A stretch of 64,000 nt of DNA from Gammaproteobacteria bacterium HGW-Gammaproteobacteria-13 (lineage in GTDB: Bacteria; Pseudomonadota; Gammaproteobacteria; Pseudomonadales; Pseudomonadaceae): contig PGZH01000008.1 of assembly GCA_002840155.1 (NCBI GenBank), positions 62,001 through 126,000 of the forward strand, written 5' to 3'. Shown piece after piece: positions 56,165 to 64,000 of the stretch (position 1 is the first letter of the stretch; each line of letters opens with the position of its first letter). The translations under genes and the position numbers were made by a program. Below the pieces are notes generated by a model, which did no database searches, was not told where the DNA came from, and saw only the letters and a list, made by a program, of their open reading frames with translations.

Positions 56165-57709
56165 TCAGAGCGCACTGCGGCGAGCAAAATCCTTCAAACG
56201 GAACCCCAGCAGCGCCAATACGGCCAAATAGGCCAGCAGCCCCACGCCAACCAGCCCACCCAGGCGCAGCAAACGCCAGAGCATGGCGCCGTCCGCCCAG
56301 GCCGGCAGCTGCTGCATAGCCAGCAGTAGCACGCCCACCATCGCCAACAACGCCAACAACAGCTTGCCAAGGAACAGCGCCCAGCCCGGCTGCGGCTGGA
56401 ACATGGCGCGCTTACGCAGCTGCCAGTACAACAGCCCAGCATTCAGACAGGCGGCCAGACCGATAGCCAAAGCCAGACCAGCGTGAGCTAGAGGAATTAC
56501 GAAGATAAACAGCACATTCATCACCTGGGTCGCCAGCAGCGTCACCAGACCAATGCGCACCGGGGTCTTGATGTTCTGCTGGGCATAGAAGGCCGGCGCG
56601 AGAATTTTCACCAGAATGATGCCGACCAAGCCCAACGAATAAGCGATCAGGGCGCGCTGGGTCATGGCGGTATCGGCGGCGGTGAACTTGCCGTACTGGA
56701 ACAGCGAGGCAATCAGCGGCTCGGAAATAATCGCCAACGCCACCGCACTGGGCAGCGCCAACACCAGGCACAGACGCAAGCCCCAGTCGAGCAGCTTGGA
56801 ATAGTCCTCGCGACTGGCACCGGCATGGGTTTTCGACAGGGCCGGCAGCAGGATGGTCCCCAGAGCCACGCCGAGCACACCGGCCGGCAACTCCATCAGA
56901 CGGTCGGCGTAATACATCCAGGACACCGAGCCCGCGACCAAAAAAGAGGCGAAGATGGTGTTGATGATCAACGAAATCTGGCTGACCGAAACGCCAAAGA
57001 TCGCTGGCCCCATCTGCTTGACCACGCGCCACACGCCAGTGTCCTTGAGATTCAGCCGCGGCAGCACCAGCATGCCGATCTTGTGCAGATGCGGTAGCTG
57101 GAACAGCAGCTGCGCCAAACCGCCTACCAGCACCGCCCAGCCCAGCGCCATGATTGGCGGATCGAAGTAAGGCGTCAGAAACAGGGCAAACACGATCATG
57201 CTGATATTCAGCAGCGTCGGCACAAAGGCCGGCACCGAGAAGCGGTTCCAGGTATTGAGCACCGCCCCCGCCAGCGAGGACAGGGAGATCAGCAAGATAT
57301 AAGGAAAGGTCACCCGCAACAGATCGGTGGTCAGCTCAAAACGTTCTGCCTCATCGGCAAAACCTGGCGCGGACGCCCAGACAATCCACGGCGCCGCCAA
57401 AATGCCGATAAAGGTCACCAGCGCCAACACCAGAGTCAGCAGACCGGTCACGTAAGCCAGGAACGTGCGTGTAGCCTCATCACCCTGCTGGGTCTTGTAC
57501 TCAGCCAGAATCGGCACAAAAGCTTGGGAAAACGCGCCCTCGGCAAAAATCCGACGCAGCAGATTGGGCAGCTTGAACGCCACCACAAAGGCGTCCGAGG
57601 CCACGCCAGCGCCGAAGGTGCGAGCGATGATGGTGTCGCGCACAAAGCCCAATACACGCGAAAGCATGGTCATGGAGCTGACAGCGGCCAACGACTTGAG
57701 CAAATTCAT
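56165..57709 (-). CDS. murJ: Lipid II flippase MurJ
   Basis: 514 aa, MOP superfamily, about 14 membrane helices. N-terminal [25 protein letters not shown] and the charged central-cavity region typical of MurJ ([18 protein letters not shown]-like [21 protein letters not shown]). It flips the peptidoglycan precursor lipid II across the inner membrane and is essential. ATG at 57709; the frame to 57733 adds eight unconserved residues. It diverges from rpsT. Confidence 0.95.
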   Translation of the reverse strand: MNLLKSLAAVSSMTMLSRVLGFVRDTIIARTFGAGVASDAFVVAFKLPNLLRRIFAEGAFSQAFVPILAEYKTQQGDEATRTFLAYVTGLLTLVLALVTFIGILAAPWIVWASAPGFADEAERFELTTDLLRVTFPYILLISLSSLAGAVLNTWNRFSVPAFVPTLLNISMIVFALFLTPYFDPPIMALGWAVLVGGLAQLLFQLPHLHKIGMLVLPRLNLKDTGVWRVVKQMGPAIFGVSVSQISLIINTIFASFLVAGSVSWMYYADRLMELPAGVLGVALGTILLPALSKTHAGASREDYSKLLDWGLRLCLVLALPSAVALAIISEPLIASLFQYGKFTAADTAMTQRALIAYSLGLVGIILVKILAPAFYAQQNIKTPVRIGLVTLLATQVMNVLFIFVIPLAHAGLALAIGLAACLNAGLLYWQLRKRAMFQPQPGWALFLGKLLLALLAMVGVLLLAMQQLPAWADGAMLWRLLRLGGLVGVGLLAYLAVLALLGFRLKDFARRSAL

Positions 57710-57806
57710 GTAATATCCCGGCTCCGCAAACAAGCACTGGCGCGCAAAGGCGACGAGTGTAGCGGTCTGCCACTGGTCAGGCCAGCACAGGGAAAAGCCA
57801 ACAGGC

Positions 57807-57835
57807 TTGACAGCACTCCCTCATATCGGCATGAT
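57807..57835 (+). promoter_or_regulatory. Sigma-70 promoter of rpsT
   Basis: TTGACA (57807-57812), 17-bp spacer, CATGAT (57830-57835). It lies about 50 bp before the rpsT start. Confidence 0.65.
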
Positions 57836-57886
57836 TCGCGGCCTTATTTGTTTGTAACCCCCAGAATTTTTTCGAGGAGCTTGACG

Positions 57887-58165
57887 GTGGCCAATACACC
57901 TTCTGCCAAAAAACGCGCAAAACAGGCTGAGAAGCGTCGTAGCCATAACGCCAGCCAGCGCTCGATGGTTCGTACTTACATCAAGAACGTCGTCAAGGCT
58001 ATCGAAGCCAAAGACGTCGCCCTTGCTACTACCGCCTACACCCTGGCTGTGCCGGTAATCGACCGTATGGCCGACAAAGGCATCATCCACAAGAACAAAG
58101 CCGCTCGTCATAAGAGCCGCCTGAATGGCCATATCAAGGCCCTGGGCGAAGCTGCAGCTGCCTAA
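57887..58165 (+). CDS. rpsT: 30S ribosomal protein S20
   Basis: 92 aa, basic and helical: [17 protein letters not shown] at the N-terminus and [16 protein letters not shown] near the C-terminus. It binds 16S rRNA early in 30S assembly. GTG start at 57887 with GAGGAG 8 nt upstream; the reading frame before it crosses the promoter and is not used. Monocistronic between a promoter and a terminator. Confidence 0.96.
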   Translation: MANTPSAKKRAKQAEKRRSHNASQRSMVRTYIKNVVKAIEAKDVALATTAYTLAVPVIDRMADKGIIHKNKAARHKSRLNGHIKALGEAAAA

Positions 58166-58192
58166 GCTGTTAGCGACACGCTGATTGTTCTT

Positions 58193-58222
58193 AAAAAACC
58201 GGCTTAAACGCCGGTTTTTTAT
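58193..58222 (+). terminator. Rho-independent terminator after rpsT
   Basis: Stem AAAAAACCGGC/GCCGGTTTTTT (58193-58203 with 58210-58220), followed by ATT. Confidence 0.88.
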
Positions 58223-58297
58223 TGCCCGCAATAATTGCCGGAGCAGCCTGTAACGCCTGGCCACGCCAACAGGTAATCGCCCTGGGCAGCAAGCCAG

Positions 58298-58326
58298 AAA
58301 AAAGCCCGAATCACTTCGGGCTTTTT
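58298..58326. terminator. Terminator after creA
   Basis: Stem GCCCGAA/TTCGGGC (58303-58309 with 58315-58321) with A and T runs on either side, next to the creA stop. Confidence 0.85.
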
Positions 58327-58330
58327 GTGC

Positions 58331-58795
58331 TCAGGGCTTTTCCGGCCAGGGCAAAATCGGAATGGCCGTCACCGCGTTCTGCGGGCTACCCTCGATTACC
58401 CGGTCGCTATAGACCAGATAAACCAGGGTATTGCGCTTCTGATCGAAGAACCGCACCACCTGCATAGTCTTGAACACCAGCGAGGTGCGCTCACGAAACA
58501 CCTCCTCACCCTCTTTGAGCTTCTCCAAGAAGTTGATCGGTCCGACCTGGCGACAAGCAATCGACGCCTCGGCACGATCTTCGGCCAGACCCAGGCCGCC
58601 CTTGACGCCACCCGTCTTGGCCCGCGACAGGTAGCAGGTCACCCCCGCCACCTTAGGATCATCAAAGGCCTCGACGACGATCTTGTCGTTCGGCCCCATG
58701 ATTTTGAAAACCGTCGACACTTCGCCGATCTGCTCGGCCGCCACCAACCCAGGCAGCAGCACCAGCGCCCCCAGCAATCCCTTTACGACTCGCAT
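58331..58795 (-). CDS. creA: CreA family periplasmic protein
   Basis: 154 aa. Signal peptide [20 protein letters not shown], then the CreA domain ([19 protein letters not shown], a pair of cysteines in VTCYLSRAK and [10 protein letters not shown]). In E. coli creA precedes the creBCD carbon-response genes; here it stands alone and its function is unknown. ATG at 58795 with GAGG upstream; a start seven codons earlier would mask the signal peptide. Confidence 0.92.
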   Translation of the reverse strand: MRVVKGLLGALVLLPGLVAAEQIGEVSTVFKIMGPNDKIVVEAFDDPKVAGVTCYLSRAKTGGVKGGLGLAEDRAEASIACRQVGPINFLEKLKEGEEVFRERTSLVFKTMQVVRFFDQKRNTLVYLVYSDRVIEGSPQNAVTAIPILPWPEKP

Positions 58796-58822
58796 CAGCT
58801 TTCCCTCAAAACCCATTCAAAG

Positions 58823-58932
58823 TCTCGCGAGCTAGAGCCATGCAAGGCAAAAACAAGCGAGGAAGCGGAGTGTACTTTTGTACATGAGCATTCTGAGCCT
58901 GTTTTTAACGCAGCAGGGCCGACGCGCAGCAG
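58823..58932. repeat. Structured intergenic repeat, copy B
   Basis: Shares with copy A, in the same orientation, TCTCGCGAGCTAGAGCC, TGCAAGGC, GCGAGGAA, GTACTTTTGTACATGAGCAT, AGCCTGTTTTTAACGC and AGCAGGGCCGACGCGCAGCA. It lacks A's GTAACAGCC-GGCTGGTCAAA segment and A's outer 18-bp terminal repeats. It fills most of the gap between creA and proB. Confidence 0.8.
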
Positions 58933-58947
58933 GCTTTGTGCAGGCTT

Positions 58948-60066
58948 TCAAATCAGGATCAAATTATCCCGATGCACCAACTCGGGCTCATCAACATAAC
59001 CCAGCAGCTTCTCGATGGCATCCGACGACTGACCGATGATCTTTTGCGCTTCAAGCGCACTGTAGTTGGCCAGCCCACGGGCAATTTCGCGACCATCCGC
59101 CGCCACACAGACCACCATCTCACCGCGGCGAAAACTACCCTGCACTGCTTTTACACCAACCGGCAGCAAGCTCTTGGTGCCGGTGGCCAGCGCTTTGACC
59201 GCACCATCATCAAGCACCAGGGTGCCGCGGGTCTGCAAATGCCCGGCCAGCCACTGCTTGCGCGCCGCCAGCATGCCACGCTCAGGCGCCAGCAGCGTAC
59301 CCAGACGCTCACCCGCCTTGAGCCGCGCCAGCACCTGCGCGATGGCACCACCGACAATCACCGTATGCGCACCGGAACGTGCAGCCAGGCGCGCCGCACG
59401 CAGCTTGGTCTGCATACCGCCACGCCCTAGCGCACCACCGACACCACCAGCGACAGCATCCAACGCCGGATCATCGGCGCGCGCCTCGAAAATCAGCTCA
59501 GCATCCGGGTTATGCCGCGGATCGGCGTTATACATGCCATCGCGATCAGTCAGAATTACCAGCAAATCCGCCTCGACCAGGTTGGCCACCAGCGCCGCCA
59601 GGGTATCGTTATCACCAAAGCGGATTTCATCGGTGACCACGGTGTCGTTTTCATTGATCACCGGCACCACATCCAGATCCACCAGGGTGCGCAGCGTGCT
59701 GCGCGCATTCAGGTAGCGCTTGCGATCGGACAGATCGTCGTGAGTCAGCAGGATCTGTGCCGTGCGCCGACCATGCTCGGCAAAGCTCGACTCCCACGCC
59801 TGAATCAACACCATCTGGCCAATCGCCGCAGCCGCCTGCAGCTCATGCATGGCACTCGGTCGCGCACTCCAGCCCAGCTTGCTCATACCGGCCGCTACCG
59901 CCCCGGAGGACACCAGCACCAACTCGACGCCCTGCTCACGCAACGCGACCATCTGCTTGACCCATACCGCCATAGCCGCGCGATCCAGACCACGACCATC
60001 AGCGGTCAGCAGCGCACTGCCAATCTTCACCACCCAGCGCTGCGCGCCGGTTACCTTGTCACGCAT
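58948..60066 (-). CDS. proB: Glutamate 5-kinase
   Basis: 372 aa. Amino-acid-kinase domain ([63 protein letters not shown]) plus a C-terminal PUA domain (about 280-360). First step of proline synthesis, normally feedback-inhibited by proline. Downstream of obg on the same strand, but a terminator at 60100-60126 separates them. Confidence 0.96.
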   Translation of the reverse strand: MRDKVTGAQRWVVKIGSALLTADGRGLDRAAMAVWVKQMVALREQGVELVLVSSGAVAAGMSKLGWSARPSAMHELQAAAAIGQMVLIQAWESSFAEHGRRTAQILLTHDDLSDRKRYLNARSTLRTLVDLDVVPVINENDTVVTDEIRFGDNDTLAALVANLVEADLLVILTDRDGMYNADPRHNPDAELIFEARADDPALDAVAGGVGGALGRGGMQTKLRAARLAARSGAHTVIVGGAIAQVLARLKAGERLGTLLAPERGMLAARKQWLAGHLQTRGTLVLDDGAVKALATGTKSLLPVGVKAVQGSFRRGEMVVCVAADGREIARGLANYSALEAQKIIGQSSDAIEKLLGYVDEPELVHRDNLILI

Positions 60067-60097
60067 GATCTTCCAACCTTAGCCGCGACCTGTGATT

Positions 60098-60128
60098 ACA
60101 AAAACGCCGCAATTAAGCGGCGTTTTGT
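60098..60128 (-). terminator. Terminator after obg
   Basis: AAAACGCCGC/GCGGCGTTTT stem (60101-60110 with 60117-60126) and a U run on the minus strand, between obg and proB. Confidence 0.85.
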
Positions 60129-60134
60129 AGTTGC

Positions 60135-61388
<1,254 letters not shown>

Positions 61389-61480
61389 CTAAACCGAGAA
61401 ACACCAGGTTCTTGCAAAATTGACCTGCATTCAAATCGAACGCTACACCCAGGACAGTTTGGCAAGAACCCCAAGAAACA

Positions 61481-61511
61481 AAAAAGCCCCGTCGCATGGA
61501 CGGGGCTTTCC
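61481..61511 (-). terminator. Terminator between rpmA and obg
   Basis: 9-bp stem AGCCCCGTC/GACGGGGCT (61485-61493 with 61499-61507) and a U run on the minus strand. It allows rplU-rpmA to be made in excess of obg. Confidence 0.88.
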
Positions 61512-61525
61512 CAGCAGTCGCGCAA

Positions 61526-61783
61526 TTAAGCCGCAACGACGCTCACGTAACGGCGGTTAAACGCGCCTTTTACTTCAAACTTGATCACGCCTTCGATTTT
61601 CGCGAAGAGGGTGTGATCTTTACCCATGCCAACGCCGTAACCGGCGTGGAACTGGGTGCCGCGCTGACGCACGATGATGTTGCCAGGAATGATTTTCTGG
61701 CCGCCATACATCTTCACGCCAAGGCGTTTGGCTTCTGAGTCGCGACCGTTGCGGGTACTACCGCCAGCTTTTTTGTGTGCCAT
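61526..61783 (-). CDS. rpmA: 50S ribosomal protein L27
   Basis: 85 aa. [20 protein letters not shown] gives the N-terminal arm that reaches the peptidyl-transferase centre, here without the extra leader of Firmicutes L27. [15 protein letters not shown] is the family signature. 39 bp after rplU. Confidence 0.97.
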   Translation of the reverse strand: MAHKKAGGSTRNGRDSEAKRLGVKMYGGQKIIPGNIIVRQRGTQFHAGYGVGMGKDHTLFAKIEGVIKFEVKGAFNRRYVSVVAA

Positions 61784-61822
61784 GAGTTCAATACTCCTAT
61801 AAAGGGATCAGACCGAAACGAA

Positions 61823-62134
61823 TCAGGCCTGGATACCGGTGATTTTGATCTCGGTGTACCACTGACGGTGGCCCTGGCGCTTCATGTGGTGCTTACGACG
61901 ACGGAACTTGATGATGGTGACCTTGTCGTGACGACCTTGAGCGATCACTTCAGCAACAACTTTGGCACCTTCAACAACCGGAGCGCCGATTTGCACGTCG
62001 TCGCCATTGCCGACCAGCAGAACACGGTCAAAAGTCACAGCTGTGCCAGTGGCCAGCTCGAGTTTTTCGACCTTGAGGAATTCGCCTTCGGTGACTTTGT
62101 ATTGCTTGCCACCAGTAACAATTACTGCGTACAT
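61823..62134 (-). CDS. rplU: 50S ribosomal protein L21
   Basis: 103 aa: [20 protein letters not shown] at the start and [17 protein letters not shown] at the end, with [15 protein letters not shown] as the rRNA-binding part. Leads rplU-rpmA(-obg). A good sigma-70 promoter at 62272-62300 implies a 5' leader of roughly 130 nt. Confidence 0.97.
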   Translation of the reverse strand: MYAVIVTGGKQYKVTEGEFLKVEKLELATGTAVTFDRVLLVGNGDDVQIGAPVVEGAKVVAEVIAQGRHDKVTIIKFRRRKHHMKRQGHRQWYTEIKITGIQA

Positions 62135-62271
62135 GGTAAATCTCCGTTAATCCTGCTCACCCAGCGCTTTATAGGAATAAGTGTCGGCTGGCATGGCTGC
62201 TTGGGGCCGGAAGGACACCCTTGCAATTGCGTAAGGCAGGGAAATACCCAGGGGGAAGTTCAGGGTGCGCG

Positions 62272-62300
62272 ATTGTACGCAAGCAATCGACACCATGCAA
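62272..62300 (-). promoter_or_regulatory. Sigma-70 promoter of rplU-rpmA
   Basis: On the minus strand TTGCAT (62295-62300), 17-bp spacer, TACAAT (62272-62277). Confidence 0.75.
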
Positions 62301-62379
62301 GTGCGCCGAGCGCTTGCCTTGACAGCCCCTACCCTGCCCCCTAGCATGCCGCGCAACCCATGAGTAGCAGGTGCAAGCG

Positions 62380-63348
62380 ATGCAACCCCAGGCTTTCTAC
62401 CGCGTGGTGGCGGATGACTTTACCGCCGTCGACGGCATCATCCGCGCGCAACTGGTGTCGCGAGTCCCTTTGGTCGAGAAAATCGGCGACTATATTATCT
62501 CCGCTGGCGGAAAACGCCTGCGCCCGCTGCTGGTTCTGCTCAGCGGCAAGGCCCTAGGCCTGGACGGTGACAACCTGCGCCTGCTGGCCGCCACTATCGA
62601 ATTTCTGCACACCGCCACTTTGCTGCACGACGACGTGGTCGACATGTCCGACATGCGCCGCGGCCGCAGCACCGCCAACGCCCAGTGGGGCAACGCACCG
62701 AGCGTGCTGGTCGGCGACTTCCTTTATTCGCGCTCGTTCGAAATGATGGTCGAGCTCGGCTCCATGCCGGTGATGAAGATCCTCTCAAAGGCCACCCGGG
62801 TGATTGCCGAAGGCGAAGTGCTGCAGCTGTCGAAGATTCGCGACGCCAGCACCAGCGAAGAAACCTATATGGAAGTCATCCGCGGCAAGACCGCGATGCT
62901 CTTCGAGGCCTCGACCCATAGCGCCGCAGCACTGGCCGGCGCCAACGCCGAACAGACCGAAGCCCTGCGCACCTTTGGCGACCACCTTGGTGTGGCCTTC
63001 CAACTGGTCGACGACCTGCTCGACTACCGCGGCGATGCAGCCAGCTTGGGCAAGAACGTCGGTGACGACCTAGCCGAAGGCAAACCGACTCTGCCACTGA
63101 TCTATACCATGCGCGAAGGCACGCCCGAGCAGGCAGCCTTGGTACGCCAGGCAATCCAGAAAGGCGGCATCGAGGACCTGGAAAGCATTCGCAATGCCGT
63201 CGAAGCTGCCGGCGCGCTGGACTACACCGCCCAACAAGCCCGCGACTACGCAGAACGCGCCATCGCCTGCCTGGCTGCGCTGCCCGCCAGCGAATACCGC
63301 GACGCATTGATCGAACTCAGCCGCTTTGCCGTAGCCCGCACGCACTAA
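62380..63348 (+). CDS. ispB: Octaprenyl/polyprenyl diphosphate synthase
   Basis: 322 aa, trans-prenyltransferase making the quinone side chain. Two Asp-rich motifs: LLHDDVVDMSD (DDxxD) and QLVDDLLDYRGD; GGKRLRPLLVLLS and KTAMLFEAS are also family blocks. The chain length is probably C45 in Pseudomonas (Q-9) but cannot be read from the sequence. ATG at 62380 is preferred to a GTG three codons earlier. Diverges from rplU, the usual arrangement. Confidence 0.95.
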   Translation: MQPQAFYRVVADDFTAVDGIIRAQLVSRVPLVEKIGDYIISAGGKRLRPLLVLLSGKALGLDGDNLRLLAATIEFLHTATLLHDDVVDMSDMRRGRSTANAQWGNAPSVLVGDFLYSRSFEMMVELGSMPVMKILSKATRVIAEGEVLQLSKIRDASTSEETYMEVIRGKTAMLFEASTHSAAALAGANAEQTEALRTFGDHLGVAFQLVDDLLDYRGDAASLGKNVGDDLAEGKPTLPLIYTMREGTPEQAALVRQAIQKGGIEDLESIRNAVEAAGALDYTAQQARDYAERAIACLAALPASEYRDALIELSRFAVARTH

Positions 63349-63363
63349 GGCCTGCCGCGACAG

Positions 63364-63394
63364 ACAAAAGCCCGTCCAAGTGACGGGCTTTTAT
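63364..63394 (+). terminator. Rho-independent terminator after ispB
   Basis: AAAAGCCCGTC/GACGGGCTTTT stem (63366-63376 with 63382-63392), then ATTT. Confidence 0.88.
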
Positions 63395-63432
63395 TTGCGC
63401 GACGAAAGGCAGCGATTAATCCTTGCTATAAA

Positions 63433-63451
63433 TATAATAAGAATTATTCTC
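63433..63451. promoter_or_regulatory. Fur-box-like site overlapping a -10 element
   Basis: Read on the minus strand GAGAATAATTCTTATTATA matches the Fur consensus at about 13 of 19 positions. On the plus strand it covers a perfect TATAAT (63433-63438). It lies 29 bp upstream of the small gene at 63480. Confidence 0.6.
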
Positions 63452-63479
63452 ATCTAACCACTTGAAAGGGAGATGAGTC

Positions 63480-63707
63480 ATGACCTATCTGATCGATGCC
63501 TGGCTGGACCGCCCGCAGCCGTATCTACGCATTCTCAATCGCAACACCGGCGAAGTCTGCGCCCTGCTTAAGGAAGATGCCCTGGATGAGCTGCGTGATC
63601 AGGGCGATCTGGATCTGCACGAGCTGAACTCCAGTGAGCCGCTGGTGCTCAAGGAGCTGGTGCGTAATCTGTTTCTTTACTGCTACGCCCGGGCATTGCG
63701 CCCCTGA
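63480..63707 (+). CDS. PA4570-family small conserved protein
   Basis: 75 aa, acidic, soluble: MTYLIDAWLDRPQPYLRILN, with single cysteines near residues 27 and 68. It matches the family I know as PA4570, a small protein of unknown function kept next to ispB in pseudomonads and, as I recall, induced by iron starvation. GGGAG before the ATG; Fur-like box over the promoter supports iron control here. Monocistronic. Confidence 0.85.
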   Translation: MTYLIDAWLDRPQPYLRILNRNTGEVCALLKEDALDELRDQGDLDLHELNSSEPLVLKELVRNLFLYCYARALRP

Positions 63708-63728
63708 CGCTCTGAATATAAACGCATA

Positions 63729-63775
63729 GCGGGCATGGCCCGCTCCTACACCCTCGTAGGAGCGGGCCATGCCCG
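63729..63775. repeat. Perfect 21-bp inverted repeat (REP type), possible terminator
   Basis: GCGGGCATGGCCCGCTCCTAC (63729-63749) and its exact reverse complement (63755-63775) around a 5-nt loop. This is the GTAGGAGCGGGCCATGCCCGC type of Pseudomonas repeat. It sits between two converging genes. Confidence 0.88.
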
Positions 63776-63796
63776 CGAAGGAAAGCGCCTGAGACG

Positions 63797-64000
63797 TTAG
63801 AGAACGTCCAGCAGCTCCACATCAAATACCAGCACGCTGTGCGGCGGGATGCTGCCCACGCCTTGCTCGCCGTAAGCCAGCTCGCTCGGCACATACAGGC
63901 GCCATTTGCTGCCGGCATTCATCAGTTGCAGGGCTTCGGTCCAGCCGGCGATTACGCCGCCAACCGGAAACTCAGCAGGCTGGCCGCGATCGTAGGAGCT
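63797..64000 (-). CDS. fklB: FKBP-type peptidyl-prolyl cis-trans isomerase, C-terminal part (cut by window edge)
   Basis: The last 67 residues of an FKBP domain: [37 protein letters not shown] and [17 protein letters not shown], the FkpA/FklB/Mip C-terminal signature with the proline-pocket aromatic residues. The N-terminal part lies past base 64000. By gene order this is probably fklB (PA4572 in PAO1, as I recall), but fkpA-type relatives cannot be excluded. Confidence 0.85.
   Translation of the reverse strand, partial: SSYDRGQPAEFPVGGVIAGWTEALQLMNAGSKWRLYVPSELAYGEQGVGSIPPHSVLVFDVELLDVL

Overview
The window is a chromosomal segment of a Pseudomonas-group gammaproteobacterium. Most of it is GC-rich coding DNA. 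The gene order piuC - speC - chemoreceptor - ampE/ampD - nadC - pilA/pilBCD - coaE/yacG - ndh - clpB - rluD - bamD - pilSR - thiO - fimTU/pilVWXY1E - ispH/fkpB/lspA/ileS/ribF - murJ/rpsT - creA - proB/obg/rpmA/rplU/ispB matches, as I remember it, the PA4514-PA4572 stretch of P. aeruginosa PAO1. I see no prophage, intact insertion sequence, CRISPR array or defence island. Both ends cut through genes: a TonB-dependent receptor on the left and an FKBP-type prolyl isomerase on the right.

Layout. 1-5.2 kb: an iron-uptake block on the minus strand with two TonB-dependent siderophore receptors, the oxygenase PiuC and a flavin 2-hydroxy-acid oxidase whose start overlaps the piuC stop; Fur-box-like sites lie upstream. 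5.4-13.2 kb: ornithine decarboxylase (speC) with a long leader, release factor 3, a DUF559 endonuclease-like gene, a TatD nuclease, a chemoreceptor and a ROK sugar kinase; the last two diverge around a perfect CRP/Vfr-type palindrome. 13.2-18.6 kb: ampE-ampD, a large DUF1631 protein and nadC. 18.6-24 kb: the type IV pilus core, with pilA and a TfpX/TfpZ-type accessory gene on the minus strand and pilB-pilC-pilD diverging. 24-32.2 kb: coaE-yacG, small conserved genes, ndh, tRNA-Asn and tRNA-Lys with a tRNA fragment between them, and a second DUF1631 gene next to a PilZ gene. 32.3-37.9 kb: clpB (with a heat-shock-type promoter), pgeF, rluD and bamD. 38.1-50.1 kb: the PilS-PilR two-component system, thiO and the minor-pilin/PilY1 operon fimT-fimU-pilV-pilW-pilX-pilY1-pilE. 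50.2-64 kb: housekeeping genes for isoprenoid, lipoprotein, flavin, peptidoglycan and proline synthesis plus ribosomal proteins, ending with an iron-regulated-looking small gene and fklB.

How it works together. PilS/PilR should activate the sigma-54 promoter visible upstream of pilA; PilD processes PilA and the minor pilins; PilB and PilC assemble the fibre; FimU-PilVWXE and PilY1 prime it. The pilin accessory gene sits just past a strong hairpin terminator after pilA. Base composition falls clearly over tfpZ-pilA, the middle of pilC and fimT-pilE, which suggests that the surface-exposed pilus genes have been exchanged or diversified inside a conserved backbone.

No wholly new system is evident. 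The observations most worth following are a three-copy structured intergenic repeat with compensatory hairpin changes, an Arg-rich leader ORF before speC, the CRP/Vfr palindrome, the tRNA 3' fragment, and the iron-cluster flavin oxidase.
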